DNA of 64,000 nucleotides. Origin: a virus. Position 1 is the stretch's first letter, and every line of letters begins with the position of its first letter. The stretch is from positions 1-64,000 of the IMG/VR virus record IMGVR_UViG_3300042197_000820; one strand, given 5' to 3'. A program made the translations under genes and the position numbers. The notes under the pieces were generated by a model. The model ran no database searches and had not been told where the DNA came from. It saw nothing but the letters and a program-made list of their open reading frames with translations. Positions 15,532-22,836 of the stretch are shown piece by piece.

Positions 15532-16936
15532 TTTCTGTATTCTCCGTTGTGTTTGCTCTAATAGATTGTCTAAACTTCTTGTACTTGTCTTTGAGGCGTT
15601 GAGCTTGATCTTTAGCTGTCAAGTTTGTTGTTTGACCCAGCGACAAGGGATCTTGATTTGTATTTGGTACCTTCATCTTGATACTCACATTCCTAGTACT
15701 CATGTCAATAGGGAATACGATACCATCCGGTCCAAACCGATTCTTAGCAACAAAGATCCTGCCTGTATTGTTCTGCTTGTCTTCAATCGTTCTTGATACT
15801 GTAAAGATGAAATCAGCAACAAAGCATTTCGAAAAAGCTTCTGAGATTGATTCCATTGTGATTACTTCGGCATTCAAGCCAGACCGATTGGTCTGTGAAG
15901 CAGTCCAAATAGGACATTGGAACTGTTGTGCTAGTCCTCTTAGTCCCTCGTAGATTGATTCTAACTCGTTCCTCTTTTCCTTGTCTCTAGTGACCGGCTT
16001 TAACAAGTCGCCATAGTCAACCACCACCATGTCCACTTTTGTTCCCTTTGCACGCAACCTTTCAAGGTGTGATTGCAAAGTATTTACGCTAGCCGTTTTG
16101 GTGGGGTATTCTTTGATAATTAGTGCGCCGGGGACTTGCTCGACCGATTCACGAATGATTTCTTTGTGGTTCATCAACTCGCTTAGTGGAAGCTCGGTAA
16201 TGCAGCTATCGTACCTTTGCGCGATAACGGTGTCTGATAGCTCTAGGGTGTAGTGAACTACTGTCTTGCCTTGCTTGACCGCTTGCGCTCCCAAATGCAC
16301 CAATACCATTGATTTACCGGCACCCGTAGGGGCGATTACGACTCCTAGCTCTCCGTTACCAATACCGCCGCCCGTGATTTGGTCAATCTCGTTCCAAGTA
16401 GTTGGGATTGGATCTCGGGCCTTTAGTTCGAACCGACGTTCGAAATCCTTTAGGTAATCATAACCAAAGTCATTCGAAGAACCAAGCTTTACAGCATCTG
16501 TAATCAACTTGGTGATTTCATCGAACGAAGCTGTGTTGATTAGCTTTGCCGACTTGATCATGACTTCTTTTAGCTTTTGCTTACGGCAAAAGTCTAGAGA
16601 AGTATCCTTGATAAAACCAGACTCTTCTACTTCTTCTCTAGCGAAAACCCGAGCGACGAAATCAACGACTTGTCGCTTTGTTGCATCATTCTCGTCATTC
16701 AGACCTGATTTGATGATTGTAACCATAGTCTTGCGACTAGGATGAATCTTGTAGTTCTTTCGATGTTCGACAATCTTCTCGACAAACACACGAAGATACT
16801 TGAGTTCCAAGAAGTTTGGGTCAAATACTTCCAGTAGTTGATCTGCGAAAGGTCGATCATCGAGGATTAGACTACATAGGTCTTCTTGGAAAGACTTGCC
16901 GTACTGTGCAAAGTTGACCGGCTTCTGTTCCAACAT
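15515..16936 (-). CDS. DnaB-type replicative helicase
   Basis: A 473-aa RecA-fold hexameric helicase, the counterpart of T4 gp41. The Walker A APTGAGKS is near residue 205, Walker B is MVVVDYGDLL near 300, and ASQTNRSG follows as the H4-like motif. The N-terminal 170 residues form the helical primase-interacting half. It should work with the primase at 59443-60369. The start has AGAGG upstream and a sigma70-like promoter 28 bases away. It overlaps the reductase by 17 bases. Confidence 0.92.
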   Translation of the reverse strand: MLEQKPVNFAQYGKSFQEDLCSLILDDRPFADQLLEVFDPNFLELKYLRVFVEKIVEHRKNYKIHPSRKTMVTIIKSGLNDENDATKRQVVDFVARVFAREEVEESGFIKDTSLDFCRKQKLKEVMIKSAKLINTASFDEITKLITDAVKLGSSNDFGYDYLKDFERRFELKARDPIPTTWNEIDQITGGGIGNGELGVVIAPTGAGKSMVLVHLGAQAVKQGKTVVHYTLELSDTVIAQRYDSCITELPLSELMNHKEIIRESVEQVPGALIIKEYPTKTASVNTLQSHLERLRAKGTKVDMVVVDYGDLLKPVTRDKEKRNELESIYEGLRGLAQQFQCPIWTASQTNRSGLNAEVITMESISEAFSKCFVADFIFTVSRTIEDKQNNTGRIFVAKNRFGPDGIVFPIDMSTRNVSIKMKVPNTNQDPLSLGQTTNLTAKDQAQRLKDKYKKFRQSIRANTTENTENESSN

Positions 16937-16963
16937 TAGTGTACCTCTTTATTTTCGAGTATA

Positions 16964-16992
16964 ATCATAACCCTTTCACGCTTGCCCGTCAA
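16964..16992 (-). promoter_or_regulatory. Sigma70-like promoter for helicase and reductase
   Basis: Coding-sense TTGACG (16987-16992), 17-base spacer, TATGAT (16964-16969). It overlaps the last codons of the upstream nuclease gene, giving the helicase-reductase pair independent transcription. Confidence 0.75.
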
Positions 16993-17971
16993 GCGTTTTG
17001 CTATTGCTTGACACAATGCGTCGAAGGCTAACAGTGATGTCCGACCAATCAAATGCTGCGAAGCCGTTCTTTAGAGAAAGAGACTTTAGATTCGTAAGGT
17101 TTAGATCAAACCCAAAGTTATTCAGAGCGTAGTTGATCTTCTCACGACCTTGGACCGAGATAGAAGGAGGAGAAAGATTCATCATCTTGTAGTTGTCTTG
17201 GACAATGCTGAAGTTCCTAGCAATGGTATCGTATGCACTAGACTGCTTTAGATTTTCATTGCAGTATTCCAATACCTCGCGAAGATAGAAGCCCTTGGTT
17301 TCCTTCAAGAAAGGAAAACGCTTGGCAATCGTCGCAAGACCAACACCACCAACACCGGGAAGATTATCAGACTTGTCACCAGCAATGGCACGGGCGATTG
17401 CAAAGTTCTCAGGAGCAATACCATACTCTTCGATAACATTCTTGCTAGTGTGAATCTGCTTTTGGATTGGACGATACAGGATAGTCTCTTCGTCTAGAAG
17501 TTGCAAGAAGTCCTTATCAGAAGAAACAATAATCCTCTGCCACCCATCATACTTAGAGTGTGAACAAACATAAGAAATCAAATCATCTGCTTCCACATTA
17601 TCCAGCATAAGCTGAATGATGGGCATCTCGTTAATAACTTCCAAAAGAAGAGAGTGCTGCCAGACTTGGTTCTCTTTCTTGCTTTGCTCGCTCATACCTT
17701 CCACTTCGTAGTTGGTACGAATAGGCTTACGACCAGCCTTGTATTCCTTAATGATCTCACGACGCTTCTGAGAGCCGCCGGGGCCATCCCAGCAAATAAC
17801 CACTTGGGTAGGCTTCATTTCCCTCATTAGCTTGTTTAGAGAGCCAAGGAAGCCTACAACACCGCCAATAGGATTACCATTGGTGGAAATAGCGGGATTG
17901 ACAATGTATCCACGAAGATACATGTTCAGCCCGTCAATAATCATAACTCGCTTATTATTGTCAGTCGCCAT
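16976..17971 (-). CDS. 5'-3' exonuclease / flap nuclease (PolI N-domain type)
   Basis: Removes RNA primers and flaps. The start is placed at ATG 17971 (MATDNNKRVMIIDG) with GGAGG eight bases upstream. Metal-binding acidic clusters of the family are visible: MIIDGLN at the N-terminus, WDGPGGSQKRRE, VEADDLI, SSDKDFLQLL, and the helix-hairpin-helix region AGDKSDNLPGVGGVG. At 331 aa it is a stand-alone nuclease, separated from the family A polymerase at 21.6-22.8 kb, which lacks this domain. It overlaps the deaminase by 11 bases. Confidence 0.92.
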   Translation of the reverse strand: MATDNNKRVMIIDGLNMYLRGYIVNPAISTNGNPIGGVVGFLGSLNKLMREMKPTQVVICWDGPGGSQKRREIIKEYKAGRKPIRTNYEVEGMSEQSKKENQVWQHSLLLEVINEMPIIQLMLDNVEADDLISYVCSHSKYDGWQRIIVSSDKDFLQLLDEETILYRPIQKQIHTSKNVIEEYGIAPENFAIARAIAGDKSDNLPGVGGVGLATIAKRFPFLKETKGFYLREVLEYCNENLKQSSAYDTIARNFSIVQDNYKMMNLSPPSISVQGREKINYALNNFGFDLNLTNLKSLSLKNGFAAFDWSDITVSLRRIVSSNSKTLDGQA

Positions 17972-18434
17972 TGTTTGCCTCCTTCTTCGGCTTAGGCTGT
18001 CTCGTTTGGTAAAACAAATCTTCATCGGTCAAACCATTGCTGAGCTTGATGCTGGCAACATGCTCATCGTCAACGGTATAAACCACCTTCTTGATCCCAA
18101 CATGCTCCATGACTCGGAGACACATTGGACACGGCTTCGAAAGCCGAAACTCATTCCTCTTTCCGACGCGGGCAACGTACATAACAGCCCCATCGGTAAC
18201 ATCGCGAGCAATGCCAAGAACAGCGCCGACTTCGGCGTGTTGCGTAGCATGACCGCAGTTATGATTGCGAAAACGATTCGCCCACCAAACAGATCGCAAA
18301 TCATTGCAAGACGTATTGATGATAGAACCGCCCTTAACAAGAACGGCTCCGTGGCGATAATCCGGGGAATCTGAGCAAGTCGCAATCTTCTTGGCCAGTT
18401 CCAAATACCTGCGCTGTCGCTTCGTCAAACTCAT
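17961..18434 (-). CDS. dCMP/cytidine deaminase family protein
   Basis: A zinc-dependent deaminase, 157 aa. Zinc and catalytic residues are H66-A-E68 (QHAEVGAV) and P101-C-P-M-C105. Earlier DYRHGAVLVKGGSII is the usual N-terminal strand pair. dCMP to dUMP is the likely reaction, feeding ThyX, though some related phage deaminases act on other substrates. The start codon lies immediately after a perfect 11-bp inverted repeat that contains the likely ribosome binding site, suggesting regulation. Confidence 0.85.
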   Translation of the reverse strand: MSLTKRQRRYLELAKKIATCSDSPDYRHGAVLVKGGSIINTSCNDLRSVWWANRFRNHNCGHATQHAEVGAVLGIARDVTDGAVMYVARVGKRNEFRLSKPCPMCLRVMEHVGIKKVVYTVDDEHVASIKLSNGLTDEDLFYQTRQPKPKKEANNGD

Positions 18435-18437
18435 GAA

Positions 18438-18471
18438 CCCCTCATACGTTTATAATATATCGTATGAGGGG
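18438..18471. promoter_or_regulatory. Perfect 11-bp inverted repeat over deaminase promoter and RBS
   Basis: Arms CCCCTCATACG (18438-18448) and CGTATGAGGGG (18461-18471) flank a 12-base AT-rich centre. In the coding strand the second arm carries GAGGGG, the probable ribosome binding site of the deaminase, three bases from the start codon. As DNA it could be a dimeric repressor operator; as RNA it would hide the ribosome binding site. There is no T-run, so it is not a good terminator. Confidence 0.65.
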
Positions 18472-18482
18472 CCGAGCGTCCA
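18454..18482 (-). promoter_or_regulatory. Weak sigma70-like promoter inside the inverted repeat
   Basis: Coding-sense TGGACG (18477-18482), 17-base spacer, TATATT (18454-18459). The -10 box falls in the centre of the inverted repeat, so a protein bound to the repeat would block it. Confidence 0.45.
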
Positions 18483-18504
18483 GCAGAACTTTGTCAAGCG
18501 AATG

Positions 18505-19635
18505 TCAGTCTAGCTCGTCGTCCGCTGAGTCTACGTCAAAGTAATCTTCTGCATTACCTTCGCGAGTCTCAAACTTCACAATGATCTCTTCATCCATCAA
18601 CTGCAAAACTCTTTCCCTGAATCTATCAGACTCTAGCTTCTCTTTCCAGTTAGCTGCTTGGAACTTTTCTTTGGTTCCATCTTCATAGACCAGCGAGAAC
18701 CAAGCTCCTGCCTGTTCAAGATGTTTAGAAGACTTAACTGCATTGAACCAGCTTTCTTCGTCTTGGACCTTTGCGAGTCCTCCTGCCCAAATAATCTTGA
18801 ATGTACATTCACGATTGAGAGAGCCGAAACGTGACTTCTTGATCTTAGCCTTGACTTCCGAACCGATTGGATAACCACGTTCATCAAGAATGTAGCTGTC
18901 CTTTGCCTTACGACCAGTTAGCCAAATACGCAGCGAGTATGCATACGCTGGTGCCTTGCCACCGGGAGTAAAATAAGGCTCTGTCAGAAGTTCTGCCCTA
19001 TTAGAAGTAATATTAGTCTTAAGCTGATTGAGGATCAACAGTGTAGACTTGGTATTAGCGATAGGGATTGTTAGCTTAGAAAAAGCTCTTGACAAGATTC
19101 TTGGCTTCATAGCCATTGAGGACATTGGATCAAACGAACCTTCTACGTCTGCTGCTGCTGGCGTATTAGCTAGTGAGTCCCAAATAAAAAACATAGAACC
19201 GTTGTTAGCGGTCAGTAGTTCTTCGATTGTCTCCAGAACCAGTTCTGTTGTTGTTGCTTGGATGTATAGAAGTTTATTTAGATCACAACCTGTTGCTTCT
19301 AGAAACTCTGGATCTACTGCTGATTCTGAATCAAAGTAGACTACATCCATTCCTTTTGCCATTGCGTTTGCTGCGATTTGTGCAGCCATGTATGATTTAC
19401 CGGTACCTTCTAAACCGGCGATTTCTGTAATCTTTCCTACGGGGATACCAGCAAGCTTACCACGGCAAATAATAGAATCCAACCAGCGTGCGCCAGTTGG
19501 AACCCAATCAGTTACCTCAGTTGGATTTTCCTTCGTTAGATCATGAGCAATCTCTTGTCCATATTTCTTATTGACAAGGTTTCTCATTTCTGCGATGGAT
19601 AGCTTGCCCGGTTTACTTTCAGTCTTACGGGCCAT
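18505..19635 (-). CDS. uvsX: UvsX/RecA-like recombinase
   Basis: Forms filaments on single-stranded DNA and catalyses strand exchange in recombination-dependent replication. It has 376 aa with Walker A GLEGTGKS (74-81), the FDSESAVDPEF loop, a Walker B-like MFFIWDSLA near 155 and a DNA-binding region LLILNQLKTN. The C-terminus is acidic (DSADDELD), as in T4 UvsX. The start has TGGAG. It works with the gp32-like SSB encoded upstream. Confidence 0.95.
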   Translation of the reverse strand: MARKTESKPGKLSIAEMRNLVNKKYGQEIAHDLTKENPTEVTDWVPTGARWLDSIICRGKLAGIPVGKITEIAGLEGTGKSYMAAQIAANAMAKGMDVVYFDSESAVDPEFLEATGCDLNKLLYIQATTTELVLETIEELLTANNGSMFFIWDSLANTPAAADVEGSFDPMSSMAMKPRILSRAFSKLTIPIANTKSTLLILNQLKTNITSNRAELLTEPYFTPGGKAPAYAYSLRIWLTGRKAKDSYILDERGYPIGSEVKAKIKKSRFGSLNRECTFKIIWAGGLAKVQDEESWFNAVKSSKHLEQAGAWFSLVYEDGTKEKFQAANWKEKLESDRFRERVLQLMDEEIIVKFETREGNAEDYFDVDSADDELD

Positions 19636-19646
19636 TACAACTCCAT

Positions 19647-19859
19647 TTAGTTTATTGTAAATGCGTGTGATTTAGCGTGATTCTTACCAACAACATAGAT
19701 TGTATTTGTTTCTTCTTCGACTTGGACTAAACCAATCCTAGATTCAGAACCATAAGCATTCACAAATGGCATAGCAGCCCAAGCTACTATTAAAACAAAT
19801 ACAGCCCAAAGGGTGTAGTTAATATCAAACTGATACAAACGCTCGTCTTCTTCTTTCAT
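19647..19859 (-). CDS. Small single-pass membrane protein, 70 aa
   Basis: A charged N-terminus (MKEEDERLYQFDIN), one hydrophobic helix (about residues 16-36, TLWAVFVLIVAWAAMPFV) and a C-terminal domain of about 30 residues with beta character. Function unknown. A stable UACG hairpin and an ACTACTTAT motif lie upstream, so it may be expressed apart from SSB. Confidence 0.65.
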   Translation of the reverse strand: MKEEDERLYQFDINYTLWAVFVLIVAWAAMPFVNAYGSESRIGLVQVEEETNTIYVVGKNHAKSHAFTIN

Positions 19860-19873
19860 ACCCGTACTCCGAA

Positions 19874-19897
19874 ACCGGAGAGCCGTAGCTCTCCGGT
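19874..19897 (-). terminator. Stem-loop with UACG tetraloop after the SSB gene
   Basis: A perfect 10-bp stem ACCGGAGAGC/GCTCTCCGGT closed by C(UACG)G in the coding-sense RNA, an exceptionally stable UNCG-type tetraloop. Only UUU follows, so termination may be partial, or the element may protect the 3' end of the SSB mRNA. T4 uses comparable C(UUCG)G hairpins. Confidence 0.55.
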
Positions 19898-19902
19898 CGA
19901 GT

Positions 19903-19911
19903 ATAAGTAGT
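19903..19911 (-). promoter_or_regulatory. ACTACTTAT motif before the UACG hairpin
   Basis: Coding sense AAACTACTTATACTCG, 44 bases upstream of the small membrane protein start. It is farther from the start than other copies and followed by a hairpin, so its role is uncertain. Confidence 0.3.
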
Positions 19912-19916
19912 TTTTA

Positions 19917-20705
19917 TCACTTACTAGCGGCACTAATCTCACGGAAAACTGAGTTCAAAAGATCATCGTCCGAGCTAGTATTAGCGTTGTACTTCTGAAC
20001 TTCTGGACCTGCACCATTTTGGTCACTTAGGAACTCATCAAGAAGATTAGTGATTTGTTGCGCGGTCAAACGCTCAAACAACGAATCGAATGACGGCATT
20101 GACTCTAGGAGTTCGGCGCAACGAGTTGAACCACCGATTGCCTTGGAGCAAAGCACAGAGGTCTTGCGACGAGGAGCAACGTCAGTCTCAGCGAACATAC
20201 GACCGGTCTTGGTGGAGTACGAGATTGTCAAATCGGTACCCTCTTCGGTATCGGTGATATCACCATAGTCTGGATTCAGAACAAGGCTCAATAGCTTCTT
20301 GTAAACGGTACCGCCATAACCCCAAACACGGATACCCTTATCTTCCTCACCACGGACCAAAACTGGCGAGAAGTAACGCTCCTTCACGAATAGCGACTTA
20401 GCGAGCTTCTTATCTTCATCGTCGTTGTTAGCGACACCATCACGCCAAGTCTGTGAAGCAAACTCACAGATTGGGCATTGCTCACCAAAGTTCTTCTTCA
20501 GACACAATACAGTCTTACGCTTACCACCAACCTCTAGGTAGTGGAAATGGAAATCGCGGAATGGATCTCCGTCTGATGGGCAGACAATGCGAATGTCTTG
20601 CTCGCCCTCTACTGGCTTCCAAAAAGTCGAAACCTTACTGGACGTATCGCCCTTACTCTCGGTTGCAGAAAGCTTAGCCTTCATCTTGCTGATATCAATA
20701 GCCAT
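19917..20705 (-). CDS. gp32-like single-stranded DNA-binding protein
   Basis: Coats single-stranded DNA during replication and recombination. The zinc site is H55-x12-C68-x8-C77-x2-C80 (KKNFGEQCPIC), close to T4 gp32 spacing H64-x12-C77-x9-C87-x2-C90. The N-terminus is a short basic self-association tail and the C-terminus is Asp/Ser-rich and acidic, as needed for partner binding. It has 262 aa versus 301 in T4. It precedes uvsX in transcription order, as partners often do. Confidence 0.93.
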   Translation of the reverse strand: MAIDISKMKAKLSATESKGDTSSKVSTFWKPVEGEQDIRIVCPSDGDPFRDFHFHYLEVGGKRKTVLCLKKNFGEQCPICEFASQTWRDGVANNDDEDKKLAKSLFVKERYFSPVLVRGEEDKGIRVWGYGGTVYKKLLSLVLNPDYGDITDTEEGTDLTISYSTKTGRMFAETDVAPRRKTSVLCSKAIGGSTRCAELLESMPSFDSLFERLTAQQITNLLDEFLSDQNGAGPEVQKYNANTSSDDDLLNSVFREISAASK

Positions 20706-20717
20706 TTTGTTTTTTCC

Positions 20718-20747
20718 TTTATGTTAGTTGTGGGTTTTACCCTAAAG
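20718..20747 (-). promoter_or_regulatory. Possible promoter upstream of the SSB gene
   Basis: A clear TTGACT box lies in the coding strand, but the best -10 candidate (TAACAT) is 19 bases away, a poor spacer. It could be a middle-type promoter needing an activator. Confidence 0.25.
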
Positions 20748-20766
20748 TCAATAGGAAGATTTATTC

Positions 20767-21600
20767 CTATCGCTGCTCTTGCACGAATGAAGTATGTTCC
20801 AAGACATACACTAAATCTCTATCATACTTTGTAGGATAGAAACTGAATGAAACGGTTTTGGTTTCCGTTGTGTTAGATTTTACTTCTTCTTTAGCACGCT
20901 TCAGTAAGTCGTTCGATTTTGACAACCGTGCCTCACTGATAGCATAAATGTAACTCTCTTCTCTTACGTTGGCAAGGCCGTAGAACATCTTTTTTACATC
21001 GTCTTCAAGACTCTTGATTCCGATAGTAGAAATACGATTTGTTTCTGTCGGTTGATCCAAGCTGCCCATAATAGGCGAGTTGTTACGATACACATTGATC
21101 ATGTGCAAGGTATTAGCAATCAAAACATTGATTTGATCCCAATACCCAATAATAGGTAGTTCGCCAGCGATTTCTTCGACCTTCTGATTGCTGATCAGAT
21201 AGATCCGCTCAAACTTACCGGATCGTGTGAAATGCTGTAATACATTTGTTACGACCTTCTGATTCAAGGCTTTCTTATGGCTTAACGTAACCGGATCAGC
21301 TTCAACGCTGACAATCGTGACATTACGATCCTTGATTCCCTCTAAGATTCGGAGTGACAAAGCGGAGACAAGAGAACCACCGCTCACAATCATTATAACA
21401 TCATCACTGGTCAAACAGCCATACAATAATGTCAAATCGATGTTAGTTGATTCATAGGCTTCGGGATCGTTATGCTTCTTGATTCGAATGGTCCTTTCTA
21501 CTTGTTGATCGTGGTCTACACAAACAACATTGTATTGTGGGTATTTTTCGAACTGTGCCGCGATTCTCGATCCGACACCTCCCAAGCCGATAACATTCAT
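20767..21600 (-). CDS. Tubulin/FtsZ-like or Rossmann-fold nucleotide-binding protein
   Basis: The N-terminus MNVIGLGGVGSRIAAQF has the G-x-G-G-x-G loop found both in NAD-type Rossmann proteins and in FtsZ/tubulin, and VVCVDHD follows as a second strand. Later DVIMIVSGGSLVSALSLRIL, then NVTIVSVEADPVTLSHKKAL and FERIYLISNQKVEEI, follow the FtsZ order (T4 loop, VVT-P-F strand, IPN strand), but the canonical GGGTG[ST]G is degraded to SGGSLVSA. GTPase activity is therefore doubtful. It has 277 aa. It is coupled (ATGA) to the family A polymerase gene upstream. Either fold is possible. Confidence 0.45.
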   Translation of the reverse strand: MNVIGLGGVGSRIAAQFEKYPQYNVVCVDHDQQVERTIRIKKHNDPEAYESTNIDLTLLYGCLTSDDVIMIVSGGSLVSALSLRILEGIKDRNVTIVSVEADPVTLSHKKALNQKVVTNVLQHFTRSGKFERIYLISNQKVEEIAGELPIIGYWDQINVLIANTLHMINVYRNNSPIMGSLDQPTETNRISTIGIKSLEDDVKKMFYGLANVREESYIYAISEARLSKSNDLLKRAKEEVKSNTTETKTVSFSFYPTKYDRDLVYVLEHTSFVQEQR

Positions 21601-22778
21601 AGGTCAATCACCTTTAGATTCTCAAAATCTTTTCCTGCTTTCATTGTGGCAACAAATCCATCCTTACGAACAATCTCCAAGATTTGGAAGATTAGTTTCC
21701 GCTCAGACCAATCAAAGTCAATAACAATCGAATCGTGAATCGAGAAAGCCAAATAAGATTTCTTACCTTTCAGGAGATCAAAAATCTCAACAAGCTTTCG
21801 ACCAACGTAATCAGCCGTCGTGCTTTGAACCAAATACGGAATGGCATGGTCTCTATCACATTCGATAGTTCTGCCAAACGGGTTCTGAACTGCCTTACCA
21901 TCCCAATGCTCCCTAAGTAAGTAATCACGACTATAGACTTTTTCCAAACGATCATCACGCTTTTCGAAATCGTATAGCCAACCAAACATCATCTTCTTTG
22001 CCAGATCTCTATCAGTATCTTTTCCGAATACATTCTGAATGTTCCAATCATGGATGTCGATTGGTGGTTGCTCCTTACCTTGGATAAAGAACAAAGACCT
22101 CAGATCTGCTGCATTGTAATCAATCTCCAAGAACATGTCATTGTTAGGCTTGATGAATCTACGCAGATCTTTGTCGAAACGAAGAATAGGAAATGAATCC
22201 TTGGTTGTTGTCAACCTTCCTGTCTTTACCGAGAATGGGTCATAAACAATCTTTCTTGGATAAGACCGCATTCTTTCTATAAAATCTCGTACCTTCTTCT
22301 TATGCTTTTCGCTGTTCATCGCAGCCGAATCAATACAGAGCCGACGAGAAGAAATGTCATGAAGAACTTCTTGAAGTCTAACAAGGTAATCATGATTGCT
22401 TGGTTTCTCAACATTCTGAAATACCCAATCACAGATCTTTGTTTTTACCTTGGCATAATCTTCCAAGAAACCTTTGCTAACCAAATCATAAAAACAGTTT
22501 TCGTTTAGATTGATCTTTGCCAAAAGAAATGAACGATAAAGAGCCTTCAGCTTAGAACTAGCTTTCTCATACTCTTCCTTGTATTCTTCAGGACAAACTT
22601 CATCAAGTTCTTTACCACCAACGTAAATCTTGGCGAAGTCAATACCCGAAGGCAAATAGGGTGCCCAAGCCCATGTACGGTTCAGAGAAGAGAAATCTAC
22701 TTGTGCCATTCCAGAAAGCTGGTTATTCGCAAATACCGCGGCGCATTCGTTCTTCGAATCAAACGTCTGGAAAATCAT
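21597..22778 (-). CDS. Short family A DNA polymerase (PolA-like polymerase domain)
   Basis: The start is placed at ATG 22778 (MIFQTFDSK), since the longer reading would run into the promoter. Only the polymerase part is present (393 aa): DPFSVKTGRLTT, motif A FLEIDYNAADLR near 221 with catalytic Asp, motif B region RDLAKKMMFGWLY near 264 keeping the R, K, F and Y equivalents of E. coli R754, K758, F762 and Y766, and motif C SIHDSIVIDF near 347. Motif A has D and A where PolI has E710 and Q708. No 3'-5' or 5'-3' exonuclease domain is seen. With a DnaE also encoded, this may be a repair, primer-processing or accessory polymerase. Confidence 0.85.
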   Translation of the reverse strand: MIFQTFDSKNECAAVFANNQLSGMAQVDFSSLNRTWAWAPYLPSGIDFAKIYVGGKELDEVCPEEYKEEYEKASSKLKALYRSFLLAKINLNENCFYDLVSKGFLEDYAKVKTKICDWVFQNVEKPSNHDYLVRLQEVLHDISSRRLCIDSAAMNSEKHKKKVRDFIERMRSYPRKIVYDPFSVKTGRLTTTKDSFPILRFDKDLRRFIKPNNDMFLEIDYNAADLRSLFFIQGKEQPPIDIHDWNIQNVFGKDTDRDLAKKMMFGWLYDFEKRDDRLEKVYSRDYLLREHWDGKAVQNPFGRTIECDRDHAIPYLVQSTTADYVGRKLVEIFDLLKGKKSYLAFSIHDSIVIDFDWSERKLIFQILEIVRKDGFVATMKAGKDFENLKVIDL

Positions 22779-22795
22779 TCGGCCCTCGTACAATG

Positions 22796-22824
22796 AATGT
22801 ATCACCGTACCGCAGGGCCGTCAA
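22796..22824 (-). promoter_or_regulatory. Sigma70-like promoter for the family A polymerase
   Basis: Coding-sense TTGACG (22819-22824), 17-base spacer, TACATT (22796-22801), 18 bases upstream of the start at 22778. Further TTGAC copies occur just upstream. It marks the switch from the tail module to replication genes. Confidence 0.7.
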
Positions 22825-22836
22825 GTCAAACAGGTG

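Noticed and set aside
18492-18497. TTGACA box downstream of uvsX as a -35 element
   Set aside because: No -10 box occurs at 16-18 bases; the sequence there is GC-rich. The weaker TGGACG/TATATT pair fits better.
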